A model generated the notes under the pieces. It was given only the letters and a program-made list of their open reading frames with translations. It searched no databases and had not been told where the DNA came from. From assembly GCF_002027555.1 (NCBI RefSeq), contig NZ_MXAP01000007.1:1-20628 (forward strand): DNA of 20,628 nt. Direction: 5' to 3'. The number at the start of each line of letters is the position of its first letter. The first letter of the stretch is position 1. Source of the DNA: Moraxella equi. GTDB taxonomy: Bacteria > Pseudomonadota > Gammaproteobacteria > Pseudomonadales > Moraxellaceae. Position numbers and translations under genes: made by a program. Shown here in pieces: positions 7,290 to 16,113 of the stretch.

Positions 7290-8663
7290 TTAGTATTTAT
7301 ACTCATCCGCCTTAAAAGGACCTTCCACATTGACGCCCAGATAATCCGCTTGCTCTTGGGTGAGCTTGGTCATCACGCCATTAAAGCCTGCGACCATGGC
7401 GGCGGCGACTTCTTCGTCCAGTTTTTTGGGTAGAACTTTAACATAAACCTTGCCTTGCTTGTCAGCACTTGGCAAGTCGGCAAATTTTTCTTTGTACAGA
7501 TGGATTTGGGCAAGCACTTGGTTGGCAAATGAGCCGTCCATAATCCGAGACGGGTGTCCTGTGGCGTTGCCTAGGTTGACAAGGCGACCTTCGGATAGGA
7601 CGATAAGATAATCCGACTCATCATTTGAGCGATAGACTTGATGAACTTGTGGCTTGACTTCGACCCATTTCCAGTTTTTACGCATAAAGTCGGTGTCAAT
7701 CTCGGTATCAAAATGCCCAATGTTACACACCACGGCGGTGGATTTTAACGCCTTTAACATCTCGGCGTTACACACATGATAGTTGCCTGTGGTGGTAACG
7801 ACAAGGTCGGTGTCCGCCATAAGAGCGGTATTAACCCCTTGATTTTGCTCGCCACCCACAAATGGAGAAACAAGCTCATAGCCGTCCATACACGCTTGCA
7901 TGGCACAAATGGGGTCAATCTCGCTCACACGCACAATCATGCCTTCTTGGCGTAGGCTTTGGGCAGAACCCTTGCCCACATCGCCATAACCAATGACGAG
8001 CGCACGGCGACCTGATAACAGCATATCCGTACCACGCTTGATGGCGTCATTTAAGGAGTGGCGACAGCCGTATTTATTGTCATTTTTGGACTTGGTAACA
8101 GCGTCATTGACGTTGATTGCAGGGACTTTAAGCTCGCCTTTGCCAAGCATTTCAATAAGTCGGTGTACGCCTGTTGTGGTTTCTTCGGAAATGCCGTGAA
8201 TGGCGTCTAGCATTTGTGGATATTTGTTGTGAATGAGTGCAGTCAAGTCGCCACCGTCATCTAGGATAAGGTTGGCGTCCCACAGTTTGCCGTCTTTGTG
8301 AATTTGTTGCTCCAAGCACCATTCGTACTCTTCTTCGGTCTCGCCTTTCCATGCAAAGACAGGAATGCCAGCAGCGGCAATGGCAGCAGCGGCATGGTCT
8401 TGGGTGCTAAAAATGTTGCATGAAATCCAACGAACCTCCGCCCCGAGTGCCACAAGCGTTTCAATCAAGACAGCCGTTTGAATGGTCATATGGATACAGC
8501 CCACAATCTTCGCCCCTGCTAGGGGCTTTTGGCTAGCATAACGCTTGCGAATGCCCATCAGAGCAGGCATTTCGGTTTCGGCAAGTTTAATCTCTTTGCG
8601 ACCAAACTCAGCAAGGCTAATATCGGCGACTTTGTAATCGGTAAATGTAGACACTGCGTCCAC
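7290..8663 (-). CDS. ahcY: Adenosylhomocysteinase (S-adenosylhomocysteine hydrolase)
   Basis: AhcY splits S-adenosylhomocysteine, the by-product of SAM-dependent methylation, into homocysteine and adenosine, using bound NAD. Family signatures are [13 protein letters not shown] (58-70), [14 protein letters not shown] (81-94), ETTTGV (161-166), the NAD-binding loop [10 protein letters not shown] (223-232) and a C-terminus ending FKADEYKY. The length, 457, is usual for proteobacteria. The first start is GTG at 8663, but AGGAG lies directly against it. The same AGGAG sits 8 nt before another in-frame GTG at 8654, so translation more likely begins there (three residues shorter). I see no SAH or SAM riboswitch in the upstream 500 bases. 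It is cytoplasmic and the neighbouring msrAB is only thematically related (methionine). Confidence 0.97.
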   Translation of the reverse strand: MDAVSTFTDYKVADISLAEFGRKEIKLAETEMPALMGIRKRYASQKPLAGAKIVGCIHMTIQTAVLIETLVALGAEVRWISCNIFSTQDHAAAAIAAAGIPVFAWKGETEEEYEWCLEQQIHKDGKLWDANLILDDGGDLTALIHNKYPQMLDAIHGISEETTTGVHRLIEMLGKGELKVPAINVNDAVTKSKNDNKYGCRHSLNDAIKRGTDMLLSGRRALVIGYGDVGKGSAQSLRQEGMIVRVSEIDPICAMQACMDGYELVSPFVGGEQNQGVNTALMADTDLVVTTTGNYHVCNAEMLKALKSTAVVCNIGHFDTEIDTDFMRKNWKWVEVKPQVHQVYRSNDESDYLIVLSEGRLVNLGNATGHPSRIMDGSFANQVLAQIHLYKEKFADLPSADKQGKVYVKVLPKKLDEEVAAAMVAGFNGVMTKLTQEQADYLGVNVEGPFKADEYKY

Positions 8664-8749
8664 TCCTATGTAATGAAAAATGAGAAAATAACGCAGATGT
8701 CGTTGTTTTATAATGATTAAAATATTTTAAAATATAGTTAAGAAGTTTA

Positions 8750-8773
8750 GGGTAAATTGCAATTTGCCCCTAC
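8750..8773. repeat. Single REP-like hairpin ending CTAC
   Basis: GGGTAAATT / AATTTGCCC forms a 9-bp hairpin (one G-T wobble) followed by CCTAC, upstream of ahcY. It matches one arm of the longer GTAG/CTAC repeats elsewhere in the window. The rest of the 8671-9198 gene-free stretch is AT-rich with no recognisable RNA gene, apart from the element at 8833-8898. Confidence 0.5.
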
Positions 8774-8832
8774 AATCTTATACAAATATAACCAAAGGGC
8801 TTGAAAATTACCACAATTTATGATGTGTGGAT

Positions 8833-8898
8833 GTAGGGACGTGCTGAGCACGTCCTTTGACAATGCCAGTTTTATAGGCGTGCACAGCACGCCCCTAC
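8833..8898. repeat. REPIN-like element, 66 nt, two hairpin arms
   Basis: It begins GTAGGG and ends CCCCTAC. The left arm GGACGTGCT-G-AGCACGTCC and right arm GGCGTGC-ACA-GCACGCC are each perfect hairpins, separated by a variable centre. The same core is found reverse-complemented at 17174-17242, while the sequence on either side there is conserved in the direct orientation. Confidence 0.7.
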
Positions 8899-9198
8899 AA
8901 GCTGTGGCAAATATCAAGTTCGTTAGTATATTATTTAATTCACAATATTAAAATCATTAAACCAAGCCTGACTTAAAAAAGTTGCAACATCTCTTGGTGT
9001 GCTTATTATAGCCTAGTTGATAATAAATTTCAAAATAACAAAACAAATAACAAAACCCAGACCAAACAAATTTGCAATGTTTATGTAAAACAGCCATTTT
9101 ATTTCTGCAATATTTTTAAACTATAAATTGTGTTATAAAGGTTCAATATGTCATGGATTGCATGATAAAATAGCCGATTTTCAAAAACCACATTCATC

Positions 9199-10872
9199 AT
9201 GCCTACCGTGCCAAAATCTGTATTTCGTCCGATAATTTTTATCAAATCCTTTGTCAAGTTCTGCCTTGTCATCGTCCTAGCGGTGTTGTCCCTTGCCGTG
9301 CCTGTGGTGGGTTTTGCCAATACCGCCTTGACCGACACCGCCCCAAAGAGCGAGATGCCCATGCCTCAAGACAGCTTTGGGCGAGACACGCCACGAAGCA
9401 CCATGCAAAACTTTGTCAAAGCCTTGTCGGATAAGGATATGGAGCTGACAGCAAAGTATTTGGATTCTGACTTTTTAAAAAAGCAAAAAACGCCTGATAC
9501 AGTTATCCACGACCTAAAACTCGCCCTTGATAAAGGCGGACGGCTACTACCTGATTTGTCAATCAGTGACAAAAGCGAAGGCGATTTGGCGGACAGATTG
9601 CCAAGCAACCTAGAAAAAGTCGGTACGATTGATATTGATGATGACAAAATAGACCTGCTACTTATCAGAAAAACCGACAAAGACAACGTGGTTTATTGGC
9701 AAATTTACAAAGAAACGCTGGATAATCTGCCCAAAGATTTGGCTGAAAATCGCACCACGCTTGCCGATGCCTTTGGGCTGGATTTTTTTGGTGACAGACA
9801 GCTGTTGGGGCATAAAATCTCGGACGTGGTGTCGCTCATCATCTTGATTGCCATTGGCTTATCGCTTTTGTGGGGTGGTCTGTGGGCAGGGTGGGGCGTG
9901 TTTGCATTTTTGTACCCTAAGGTGCGTGGCAAGCCGTTTGGCATACCGTCCAAAGCCTTGTTGCCTTTGGCGGTGGTGATTTTGGCGTCCATGCTCCCTG
10001 AGATGATGGTACAAATGGCGGTGCCTGTCACGCTTCGCACGGCAGTGACCCGGGGTGTTGAGGTAGTGGCGTGGCTTGCAACCGCTTGGCTGGCTTTGCG
10101 TGTCATTGATGCGGTGTTTATGCGTGCCGAAGACAACAGCCGAAAGCACAGACGGCTTGAACAGGTGTCTATTTTAAATCTGTTTCGGAAGGTTGCCAAA
10201 GCCTTTATGCTCATTTTGGCGGTTATCATCATTTTTGGCAATTTGGGCTTTGATTTGACGACAGGGATTGCTGCTTTAGGGGTGGGTGGTCTTGCCCTTG
10301 CGTTCGGGGCTCAAAAAACCATTGAAAATCTCATCGGCTCGGTCATGGTGGTGGCGGACAGACCTGTGCGTGTGGGCGATTATTGTCGATTTGGGACGAT
10401 GGAAGGGACGGTAATTGACATTGGCATTCGTTCAAGCCGTATCCGTACGCTGTCTCGGACGATTGTAACCGTGCCAAATGGCGAGTTTAGTGCCATGCAG
10501 ATTGAGAACTATGATGCTCGGGATATGTTTTATTTTTATCATTTTTTGTACCTAAAACGCACGGCAAATCCTGATGAAATTGGCAGACTTATCAATGACT
10601 TGCAGTTATTTTTGGAAAATCATGTTTATGTCAATAATGAGTGGACGCTGGTAAGGTTAAGCGAGCTACGCCAAGATGCCTTTGTCATTGAAATGCGGTG
10701 CTATCTTAATGCGTCCGATGTTACGGTGTTTTGGAAAAAACAAAGCGAGCTTTTGATTGATGTGTTAAATGAAGTGGCGCGATATGACGTAGAACACGCC
10801 TTACCCAGTCAAGAGATTAAGATTAAAAAGGACAGTGAATTTGATGAGTTTGATGAATTGGCTAACCCATGA
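9199..10872 (+). CDS. MscS-family mechanosensitive ion channel protein
   Basis: This is an inner-membrane channel of the MscS superfamily, which opens under membrane tension to release osmolytes. Residues 21-40 form a signal-like hydrophobic helix, and a soluble periplasmic domain spans roughly 60-190. Further helices lie at about 207-238, 253-275, 286-307 and 334-350. The pore helix and beta domain are clear: GIAALGVGGLALAFGAQKTIENLIGS-type Gly/Ala packing (356-381), VADRPVRVGDYC (385-396), GTVIDIGIRSSRIRT (403-417) and VTVPNGEFS (423-431). The long N-terminal extension makes it larger (557) than the basic 286-residue MscS. The C-terminus is acidic (DSEFDEFDELANP). The ATG has no strong ribosome binding site, but the signal helix supports this start. 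It is followed 87 nt later by brnQ on the same strand. Confidence 0.93.
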   Translation: MPTVPKSVFRPIIFIKSFVKFCLVIVLAVLSLAVPVVGFANTALTDTAPKSEMPMPQDSFGRDTPRSTMQNFVKALSDKDMELTAKYLDSDFLKKQKTPDTVIHDLKLALDKGGRLLPDLSISDKSEGDLADRLPSNLEKVGTIDIDDDKIDLLLIRKTDKDNVVYWQIYKETLDNLPKDLAENRTTLADAFGLDFFGDRQLLGHKISDVVSLIILIAIGLSLLWGGLWAGWGVFAFLYPKVRGKPFGIPSKALLPLAVVILASMLPEMMVQMAVPVTLRTAVTRGVEVVAWLATAWLALRVIDAVFMRAEDNSRKHRRLEQVSILNLFRKVAKAFMLILAVIIIFGNLGFDLTTGIAALGVGGLALAFGAQKTIENLIGSVMVVADRPVRVGDYCRFGTMEGTVIDIGIRSSRIRTLSRTIVTVPNGEFSAMQIENYDARDMFYFYHFLYLKRTANPDEIGRLINDLQLFLENHVYVNNEWTLVRLSELRQDAFVIEMRCYLNASDVTVFWKKQSELLIDVLNEVARYDVEHALPSQEIKIKKDSEFDEFDELANP

Positions 10873-10959
10873 AAATTTATTATCAATCAAGCAAAAATCG
10901 TTCAATTTTTAAAAATATTGTTACAATGCCAATCTTTATAAAATGTGTCATAAATAATC

Positions 10960-12252
10960 ATGAATAAGAATACGCTTGTAATCGGCTTTATGCTCTTTGC
11001 CTTTTTCTTTGGCTCGGGCAATTTGATTTTTCCGCCCAAATTGGGCTTTGAAAGCGGGCAATTTTTTATCTCTGCCATTTTGGGTTTTATTTTGACGGGC
11101 GTGGGCTTGCCGTTGGTGGGCTTGATGATTGGCTCAAAATATGATGGCGGTTATCAGTCCGCCTTTGCCAAGATTCATCCTTGGTTTTCGATAGCGTTGC
11201 TGTCGGCGATTTATTTGACCATTGCTCCGTTTTTTGTCATTCCACGCACAGGGGCGGTGGCTTATGAGATGGCGGTTGTGCCGTTTTTGGATACGCCAAA
11301 TTGGGCAAGCTTGCTCATTTTTACCGTGATTTATTATGCCATATCGCTGTGGCTGTCTATCAATCCAAGTAAGCTTGTCGACCGTATCGGCTCGGTGCTA
11401 ACGCCTGTTTTGCTTGTTACGGTGCTATCTCTGATTGTCATGTCTTTTGCCAAACTGGGCGGTAATCCTGCCAGCATTGCCACAGACGGCTATCAGAGCA
11501 AGGCGTTTTTTGTGGGCTTTTTGGAAGGGTATAACACCATGGACATGATTGCGTCCGTGGCGTTTTCGGTGATTGTGATGAATGCCATTAGCCAAAAACT
11601 TGGCGAGCGTGCCAATCTTTTTGCCGAGACCACCAAGGCAGGACTCATTTCCACGTCTGCATTGGCACTCATTTATCTGTCGCTTGGCTGGATTGGCAAC
11701 CATTTGTCCCTATCGGCAGATGAGCTAACACAAGTGGCGGACAAAGGGCAAAACATTGGCACTTTTATTTTGAATAAATCGGCGGTGCTAGGCTTTGGCT
11801 CGGCAGGCGGGGTGGTGCTTGGGCTGATTGCGTCTTTGGCGTGCCTGACCACAACCGTGGGGCTGACGGTGTCGGCATCTGAATATTTTCATGAGACGTT
11901 TCCCAAAATTGGCGGTGTGAATCTGTCCTATAAAGCCTACGTCATCATCTTTACGCTCATTGGCTTTGTGCTTGCCAATCAGGGTCTTAGTGCGGTGATT
12001 AGTAAATCGATTCCTGTCCTGCTTGTGCTGTATCCGATTACCATAACGGCGATGATTTTGCTTGGGCTAAATATCATAAGACCCTTACCTGTCTTTGCCA
12101 AGCGAGTCAGCCTTGGTTTGGTAACGGTCGTGTCGGTGCTATCGGTGGCGGGCGTGAATTTGCCTTTAAAAGAATATTCGATGGAGTGGCTACCTTTTGC
12201 CATTATCGGGCTGATTGCAGGACTTATTTTTGATAAGGTGATAAAAAAATAA
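10960..12252 (+). CDS. brnQ: Branched-chain amino acid carrier BrnQ (LIVCS family)
   Basis: This inner-membrane secondary transporter imports leucine, isoleucine and valine with a cation. The 430-residue protein is almost entirely hydrophobic, with about 12 membrane segments. It opens with the family signature FFFGSGNLIFPPKLG (about residues 15-29). Other recognisable parts are APFFVIPRTGAVAYE (about 88-102), FLEGYNTMDMIAS (about 187-199) and SASEYFHETFPKIGG (about 305-319). Length and topology are standard. It is likely monocistronic or co-transcribed with the MscS-like gene. Downstream, on the other side of an IS-end-like scar, lies an opposing gene. Confidence 0.95.
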   Translation: MNKNTLVIGFMLFAFFFGSGNLIFPPKLGFESGQFFISAILGFILTGVGLPLVGLMIGSKYDGGYQSAFAKIHPWFSIALLSAIYLTIAPFFVIPRTGAVAYEMAVVPFLDTPNWASLLIFTVIYYAISLWLSINPSKLVDRIGSVLTPVLLVTVLSLIVMSFAKLGGNPASIATDGYQSKAFFVGFLEGYNTMDMIASVAFSVIVMNAISQKLGERANLFAETTKAGLISTSALALIYLSLGWIGNHLSLSADELTQVADKGQNIGTFILNKSAVLGFGSAGGVVLGLIASLACLTTTVGLTVSASEYFHETFPKIGGVNLSYKAYVIIFTLIGFVLANQGLSAVISKSIPVLLVLYPITITAMILLGLNIIRPLPVFAKRVSLGLVTVVSVLSVAGVNLPLKEYSMEWLPFAIIGLIAGLIFDKVIKK

Positions 12253-12277
12253 GTCAAAAAATCCCAAACCTGCCATG

Positions 12278-12330
12278 TGAACCGTACCCTAAAAGTTAGA
12301 CACTCAAACGCTGACCTTTGGGGTGCTTTT
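12278..12330. mobile_element. Possible IS3-family terminal inverted-repeat remnant
   Basis: Just after brnQ the sequence TGAACCGTACCCTAAAAGTT, followed by AGACACT, has the look of an IS3-family end (TG-start, CCC, AAGTTAGAC). No transposase frame follows and no opposite end is visible, so at most a scar of about 50 bp remains. The assignment rests on pattern memory alone. Confidence 0.4.
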
Positions 12331-12344
12331 TATTAAAGGCATTT

Positions 12345-12848
12345 CTATTGCCGAGCATGTGCTTGCAAAGCTTTTCTCGCCCACATCCTTTTGCCAATGC
12401 GATGAATTATCAAGGTCATCAGTAGCCCCCAAAAATAACTCATCACAAGATACATTATGCCCCCATGTCGCCATGCAATCGGCTCTACTTTATCATCAAT
12501 GAGTTTATAATGATATTCTACGGGGTCGCCAAGACTGTCCGTCCATGTTGTTAATAAATAAGTTTGGTCGGGATTTTGATGAAGTTCAAGAAAATAACCG
12601 TTTTGACTGCGGTAAGTAGTTGGGCTTTTACATAATTGGTAATCGTTGGGCGTTTCTTCATACTCTTCTAGGATAACAAGTGGTAAAAGTTTGTCGTCTT
12701 TTATGGTTGTTGTGGCACAAATATTAAAATAGTCGCTTGGCTGTCTAAATGCAGGTTTGTTAAAAAGCGAGATAATCTGACTTAATGCTATCCATATTAA
12801 GACAAATAAGAAAAAGCGGACGATTTTGTATTGAAGTAATTTTTTCAT
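12345..12848 (-). CDS. Hypothetical protein with two membrane helices
   Basis: I do not recognise the family. The 167-residue product has an N-terminal helix (about 10-30, VRFFLFVLIWIALSQIISLF) and a second helix near 130-150 (IMYLVMSYFWGLLMTLIIH). Between them is a soluble region of about 100 residues with two Cys (NICATT and QLCKSP), which could form a disulfide if periplasmic. The tail is basic (RIGKRMWARKALQAHARQ), consistent with a cytoplasmic C-terminus and N-terminus. The start at 12848 has no clear ribosome binding site. Its 3' end lies next to the IS3-like scar, so the C-terminal residues may be altered. The function cannot be inferred. Confidence 0.65.
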   Translation of the reverse strand: MKKLLQYKIVRFFLFVLIWIALSQIISLFNKPAFRQPSDYFNICATTTIKDDKLLPLVILEEYEETPNDYQLCKSPTTYRSQNGYFLELHQNPDQTYLLTTWTDSLGDPVEYHYKLIDDKVEPIAWRHGGIMYLVMSYFWGLLMTLIIHRIGKRMWARKALQAHARQ

Positions 12849-12962
12849 GGGGTTGGGTTAAAATTGGGGGTTGTGGGACTTACATTTTATGGCAAAATCA
12901 TTTTTTAAATTTTAAATAAAAATTTTGTTTAATTTGTTTGGGATAAGTTTAATGATGAGCAT

Positions 12963-13029
12963 GTAAGGGCGAATCACATTCGCCCAAAAATCAACACTGT
13001 ATCATAGGGCAAATGTAATTTGCCCCTAC
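12963..13029. repeat. REPIN-like element, 67 nt, two hairpin arms
   Basis: The left arm GGGCGAAT-CAC-ATTCGCCC follows a GTAA foot. The right arm GGGCAAAT-GTA-ATTTGCCC is followed by CCTAC. Both hairpins are perfect 8-bp stems. The layout equals the 8833-8898 element but the stem sequences differ. Confidence 0.7.
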
Positions 13030-13079
13030 ACATCTATTCAACAGTACAACCAATCAACCATGATTAAGAGCTTACACAA

Positions 13080-13430
13080 TCAAGCAAGCAAACTTTCATA
13101 AGGAATTTTTAACCCTTTATGTAATCTTTTTATCATGCTAAGACTAAGGGGACGTTTGCCATTTAAAATTTCAGAGATTTTACTTTTTGCCCCCAAATAA
13201 GGCGTTAATTCATCACGACTAAGTCCCTGCTGTTCCATGGCAAAATAAATGGCAGAAACAGGGTCGGCATGGGGAATGGGATAATGCTTACTTTCATAAT
13301 GCTCAATCAATGCCAATAGAATATCTCTCTCATCGGCTTGCCTTGTACCATTTTCGGCTTGAAATACTTTTTCAAGGGCGATAAAAGCAAGGGTTAAATC
13401 ATCATCGTTTTTAATGGGTTTAATAGTCAT
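13080..13430 (-). CDS. higA: Antitoxin HigA, HTH (XRE/Cro-type) transcriptional regulator
   Basis: This antitoxin neutralises HigB and represses its own operon. The 116-residue protein has an N-terminal HigB-contact region and a C-terminal helix-turn-helix of the Cro/C1 type: AIYFAMEQQGLSRDELTPYLG, then SKISEILNGKRPLSLSMIKRLHKGLKIP (about residues 66-112). HigA family members keep this order. Its ATG (13430) overlaps the last 11 nt of higB in another frame (ATGACTATTAA), so the two are translationally coupled. Toxin before antitoxin is the usual HigBA arrangement. The operator is expected upstream of higB at 13723-13760. Confidence 0.9.
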   Translation of the reverse strand: MTIKPIKNDDDLTLAFIALEKVFQAENGTRQADERDILLALIEHYESKHYPIPHADPVSAIYFAMEQQGLSRDELTPYLGAKSKISEILNGKRPLSLSMIKRLHKGLKIPYESLLA

Positions 13431-13722
13431 TGATTGTCTCCACGTCTATTTTGTCATAGTCAGAATGCGTGCCAATAAATTTAACCCACACCACACCAAT
13501 TTGATAAGCAATTTCAACCACAAGGCGATAATTGTTGCCACCGATATTAAAAACCACACGGTTATTATCAACAAAACTTGCCGTTGCAAAATCGTTTTTT
13601 ATATCTTGGGGTGTTTTCCATTCTGATTTTAATACAAAATCATGCCAAGCGAGCAAGGGTGTTTTTGCATCTGCATGATTTTCATAAAATTGTACTAAGG
13701 TGCGTTTGGCAATCACTCGCAT
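13420..13722 (-). CDS. higB: Toxin HigB (type II, RelE-like mRNA interferase)
   Basis: HigB is a ribosome-dependent mRNA endonuclease of the RelE fold. The 100-residue length and the family signature match Pfam HigB_toxin (PF09907): LLAWHDFVLKSEWKTPQDIKN (about 23-43), RVVFNIGGNNYRLVVEIAY (about 54-72) and the C-terminal VKFIGTHSDYDKID (about 80-93) with the conserved GTH-x-x-YDKI. The start ATG at 13722 has an AAGAGA site upstream. The pair lies head-to-head with cysI, and the roughly 150-bp gap must hold both promoters. No truncation is seen, so the module is probably intact. Confidence 0.9.
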   Translation of the reverse strand: MRVIAKRTLVQFYENHADAKTPLLAWHDFVLKSEWKTPQDIKNDFATASFVDNNRVVFNIGGNNYRLVVEIAYQIGVVWVKFIGTHSDYDKIDVETINDY

Positions 13723-13760
13723 AATTTTCTCTTAAATAAATTCATTATAGTTCCTTTTTT

Positions 13761-13791
13761 GGGAATTTGCAACCGAGCTATGCAAATTCCC
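13761..13791. repeat. Perfect 11-bp palindrome upstream of cysI
   Basis: GGGAATTTGCA (13761-13771) and TGCAAATTCCC (13781-13791) are exact reverse complements with a 9-nt loop, between higB and cysI. It resembles the GGGC-AAATT REP-type arms nearby, so it may be another repeat. Its position between divergent genes also fits an operator. Confidence 0.5.
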
Positions 13792-13874
13792 CCTATCTAT
13801 ATGCCATTTTTGCATTACCCTTTTTGACGACTTTTTCTTACCATATCGCCATTAACAGCCAAACGGAACCAGCC

Positions 13875-15554
13875 ATGTATCAATATTCCTATGCCGACCA
13901 AGCCCTTGTCAATGAACGTGTCGCCCAGTACCGCCGTCAGACCGAGCGGTATTTGGCGGGCGAGCTACCTGAAGATGAGTTTTTGCCCATTCGCCTACAA
14001 AACGGACTTTATATCCAACGCCACGCCCCCATGCTTCGTATCGCCATTCCCTATGGGCTTTTGGCAAGCTATCAGATGCGAACGCTTGCCTGTATTGCTG
14101 ACACTTATGATAAGGGCTATGGGCATTTTACCACCCGCACCAACATTCAATTCAACTGGGTCAAATTGCCCGAAATCCCTGACATCTTACAGCTACTGGC
14201 GGACAACCAAATGCACGCCATTCAGACATCGGGCAACTGCATTCGCAACACCACGACCGACCCCTATGCGGGCATTCATGGCGATGAGATTGCCGATCCA
14301 CGCCCCTACTGCGAGATTATCCGCCAATGGAGTACCTTTCACCCTGAGTTCGCCTATTTGCCACGCAAATTCAAAATTGCTGTCATTGGCACGACCGCCG
14401 ACCGTGCCGCCACGCAGGTGCATGACATTGGACTTCATGCGGTACAAAAAAATGGCGAGATTGGTTTTGAGGTTATCGTTGGGGGTGGACTTGGGCGGAC
14501 ACCGATGATTGGTAAAGTCATTAATGAATTTTTGCCACGCCGTCATTTATTAAGTTATTTGGACGCTATTTTAAGGGTGTATAATTTAGAAGGACGGCGT
14601 GATAATAAATACAAAGCCCGTATTAAAATATTGGTTGAGAGCATGGGCAAAGATGAATTTGCCAAAAAAGTGGATACAGAATGGCAATATTCCAAAGACG
14701 GCGATTTGACATTGACCGATGAGCATTTTAAAAAGGCAGAAAGTTATTTTAGCGAGCCTGATTATGAAAATATTGACCCATTAACGGCAAATGAAATTTT
14801 ACAAAAACAGTTAACTAATGATAAAGATTTTAAAAATTGGTATGAACATAATACCGTCATTCACAAAATAAACGGTTATAAAGCGGTTGTTATATCATTA
14901 AAAGCAGGCGTGATAAATGGAAAATATATTCCTGCTGGCGATTTGACAAGTTTGCAGATGAATAAACTTGCTGATTTGGCGGATAAGTATTCCTTAGGCG
15001 AGATTCGTGCCACGCATCAGCAAAATTTGGTATTGGGCGATGTTAAAATCACCGACCTATATGACTTATATCACGCCCTAAGAGAGCTTAATTTGGCACG
15101 AGCCAATATTGGCACGCTGACTGATATGATAGTTTGCCCTGGTTTTGATTATTGTTCGCTTGCCAATGCCACCACGCACAATATCGCTCATCATATAGAA
15201 AATGCCTTTAATGATTTGGATTATTTATATGATTTGGGGCAAATTCGCCTAAATATGTCAGGCTGTATGAATGCCTGTGCCCATCATCATGTGGGCGATA
15301 TTGGCATTTTGGGTGTGGACAAAAAAGGCGAGCATTGGTATCAGATTAGCTTGGGTGGAAGTTCTGGGGCGGACGCTCGTCTTGGGCAGATATTGGGGCG
15401 AGCGGTATCGGCTGATGATGTGGCGGATACGATTTTGACGATTGCCAATGTCTATAAAAACAATCGCCAAGAGACGGCGGACGATATAGAGACATTTGCC
15501 GATTATGTGCAACGAGCAGGTATTGCCCCATTTAAAGAAGCGGTATATGGTTAA
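13875..15554 (+). CDS. cysI: Sulfite reductase (siroheme, 4Fe-4S), CysI/NirA-type hemoprotein
   Basis: It reduces sulfite to sulfide with six electrons in assimilatory sulfur metabolism. The start at 13875 is preferred (GGAA 8 nt upstream, protein begins MYQYSYADQALVNERV). An upstream TTG at 13767 would add 36 implausible residues. The 559-residue protein has two ferredoxin-like/siroheme-binding repeats: HFTTRTNIQFNWV, NCIRNTTTDPYAG and VGGGLGRTPMIG in the first half. The cluster ligands are CPGFDYC (Cys421, Cys427) and SGCMNAC (Cys464, Cys468), followed by HHHVGDIGILG. A siroheme nitrite reductase is the main alternative, but cysH, cysG and DUF934 nearby argue for sulfite. Base composition falls from roughly 57% GC (sample 14221-14280) to 25% (14761-14820) inside the gene. 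It is 13 nt from the next gene, an operon. Confidence 0.94.
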   Translation: MYQYSYADQALVNERVAQYRRQTERYLAGELPEDEFLPIRLQNGLYIQRHAPMLRIAIPYGLLASYQMRTLACIADTYDKGYGHFTTRTNIQFNWVKLPEIPDILQLLADNQMHAIQTSGNCIRNTTTDPYAGIHGDEIADPRPYCEIIRQWSTFHPEFAYLPRKFKIAVIGTTADRAATQVHDIGLHAVQKNGEIGFEVIVGGGLGRTPMIGKVINEFLPRRHLLSYLDAILRVYNLEGRRDNKYKARIKILVESMGKDEFAKKVDTEWQYSKDGDLTLTDEHFKKAESYFSEPDYENIDPLTANEILQKQLTNDKDFKNWYEHNTVIHKINGYKAVVISLKAGVINGKYIPAGDLTSLQMNKLADLADKYSLGEIRATHQQNLVLGDVKITDLYDLYHALRELNLARANIGTLTDMIVCPGFDYCSLANATTHNIAHHIENAFNDLDYLYDLGQIRLNMSGCMNACAHHHVGDIGILGVDKKGEHWYQISLGGSSGADARLGQILGRAVSADDVADTILTIANVYKNNRQETADDIETFADYVQRAGIAPFKEAVYG

Positions 15555-15567
15555 AAAGGATAAAAAG

Positions 15568-16095
15568 ATGAAATTGATTGTTTTAAAAAATGACGCAACA
15601 AGCCAAGATTTATCAGATGTATTTTTATATGCCCCCAATATGTCCGATGATGAAAAAATGGCATTATCACAAAGTATTGATTTGACAATAAGCGATACAT
15701 TGGCAAATACAGAAAATGTTATAAATGCCATATTGCCAAAGGATTATCAAGACAGCCATTTGGATTATCATTTGTTTTTAACAGCCGATGATAATGACAA
15801 TGAATTGGCACAAAGTTTGGATATAAATACGTTAAAAAATATCCTAATTTATGTCAAAGATTTTAAAGACGGGCGAGTATTTAGCCTAATTCGCCAACTC
15901 CGAAAAATCAATGATCACGCCATGATAATCGTGGGCGGTGCGTTTGGGCTTGACCAGTCCAGTTATTTTGTCAAATCAGGGGCAAATGGCTTTATTGTGA
16001 ATGATGATAAAGTGGATACGCTGATATTAACCTTAAATGATTTAAAAACCGCCCAAAGCCGACAATCGGTCAATGCGTTACCGATGTTTCGGTAG
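15568..16095 (+). CDS. DUF934 protein, sulfite-reduction partner of cysI
   Basis: The start at 15568 is set by AAGGA at 7-nt spacing, 13 nt after the cysI stop. The 175-residue protein matches the DUF934 family: an N-terminal variable half (MKLIVLKNDATSQDL) and a conserved C-terminal half with LKNILIYVKDFKDGRVFSLIRQLRK (about residues 90-114) and IIVGGAFGLDQSSYFVKSGANGF (about 123-145). DUF934 genes sit directly behind cysI-type reductases in Pseudomonas, Acinetobacter and relatives. They are thought to help sulfite reduction, possibly in electron delivery, as no cysJ flavoprotein is present here. The biochemical role is not established. Codon use is AT-rich like the 3' part of cysI. A strong terminator follows. 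Confidence 0.85.
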   Translation: MKLIVLKNDATSQDLSDVFLYAPNMSDDEKMALSQSIDLTISDTLANTENVINAILPKDYQDSHLDYHLFLTADDNDNELAQSLDINTLKNILIYVKDFKDGRVFSLIRQLRKINDHAMIIVGGAFGLDQSSYFVKSGANGFIVNDDKVDTLILTLNDLKTAQSRQSVNALPMFR

Positions 16096-16113
16096 GGTTT
16101 CAATTTAAAATAA

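Noticed and set aside
8671..9198. SAH/SAM riboswitch or small RNA upstream of ahcY and mscS
   Set aside because: I see only AT-rich DNA and REP-type palindromes, with no conserved riboswitch core.
9705..10241. Long minus-strand frame (178 codons) opposite the MscS-like gene
   Set aside because: Composition is Ser/Thr/Arg-rich, as expected from the antisense of a membrane protein, and the plus-strand frame has clear MscS motifs.
13891..14508. A 205-codon plus-strand frame inside cysI in another phase
   Set aside because: It is rich in Pro, Arg and Ser with no motifs. It exists only because that part of cysI is GC-rich.
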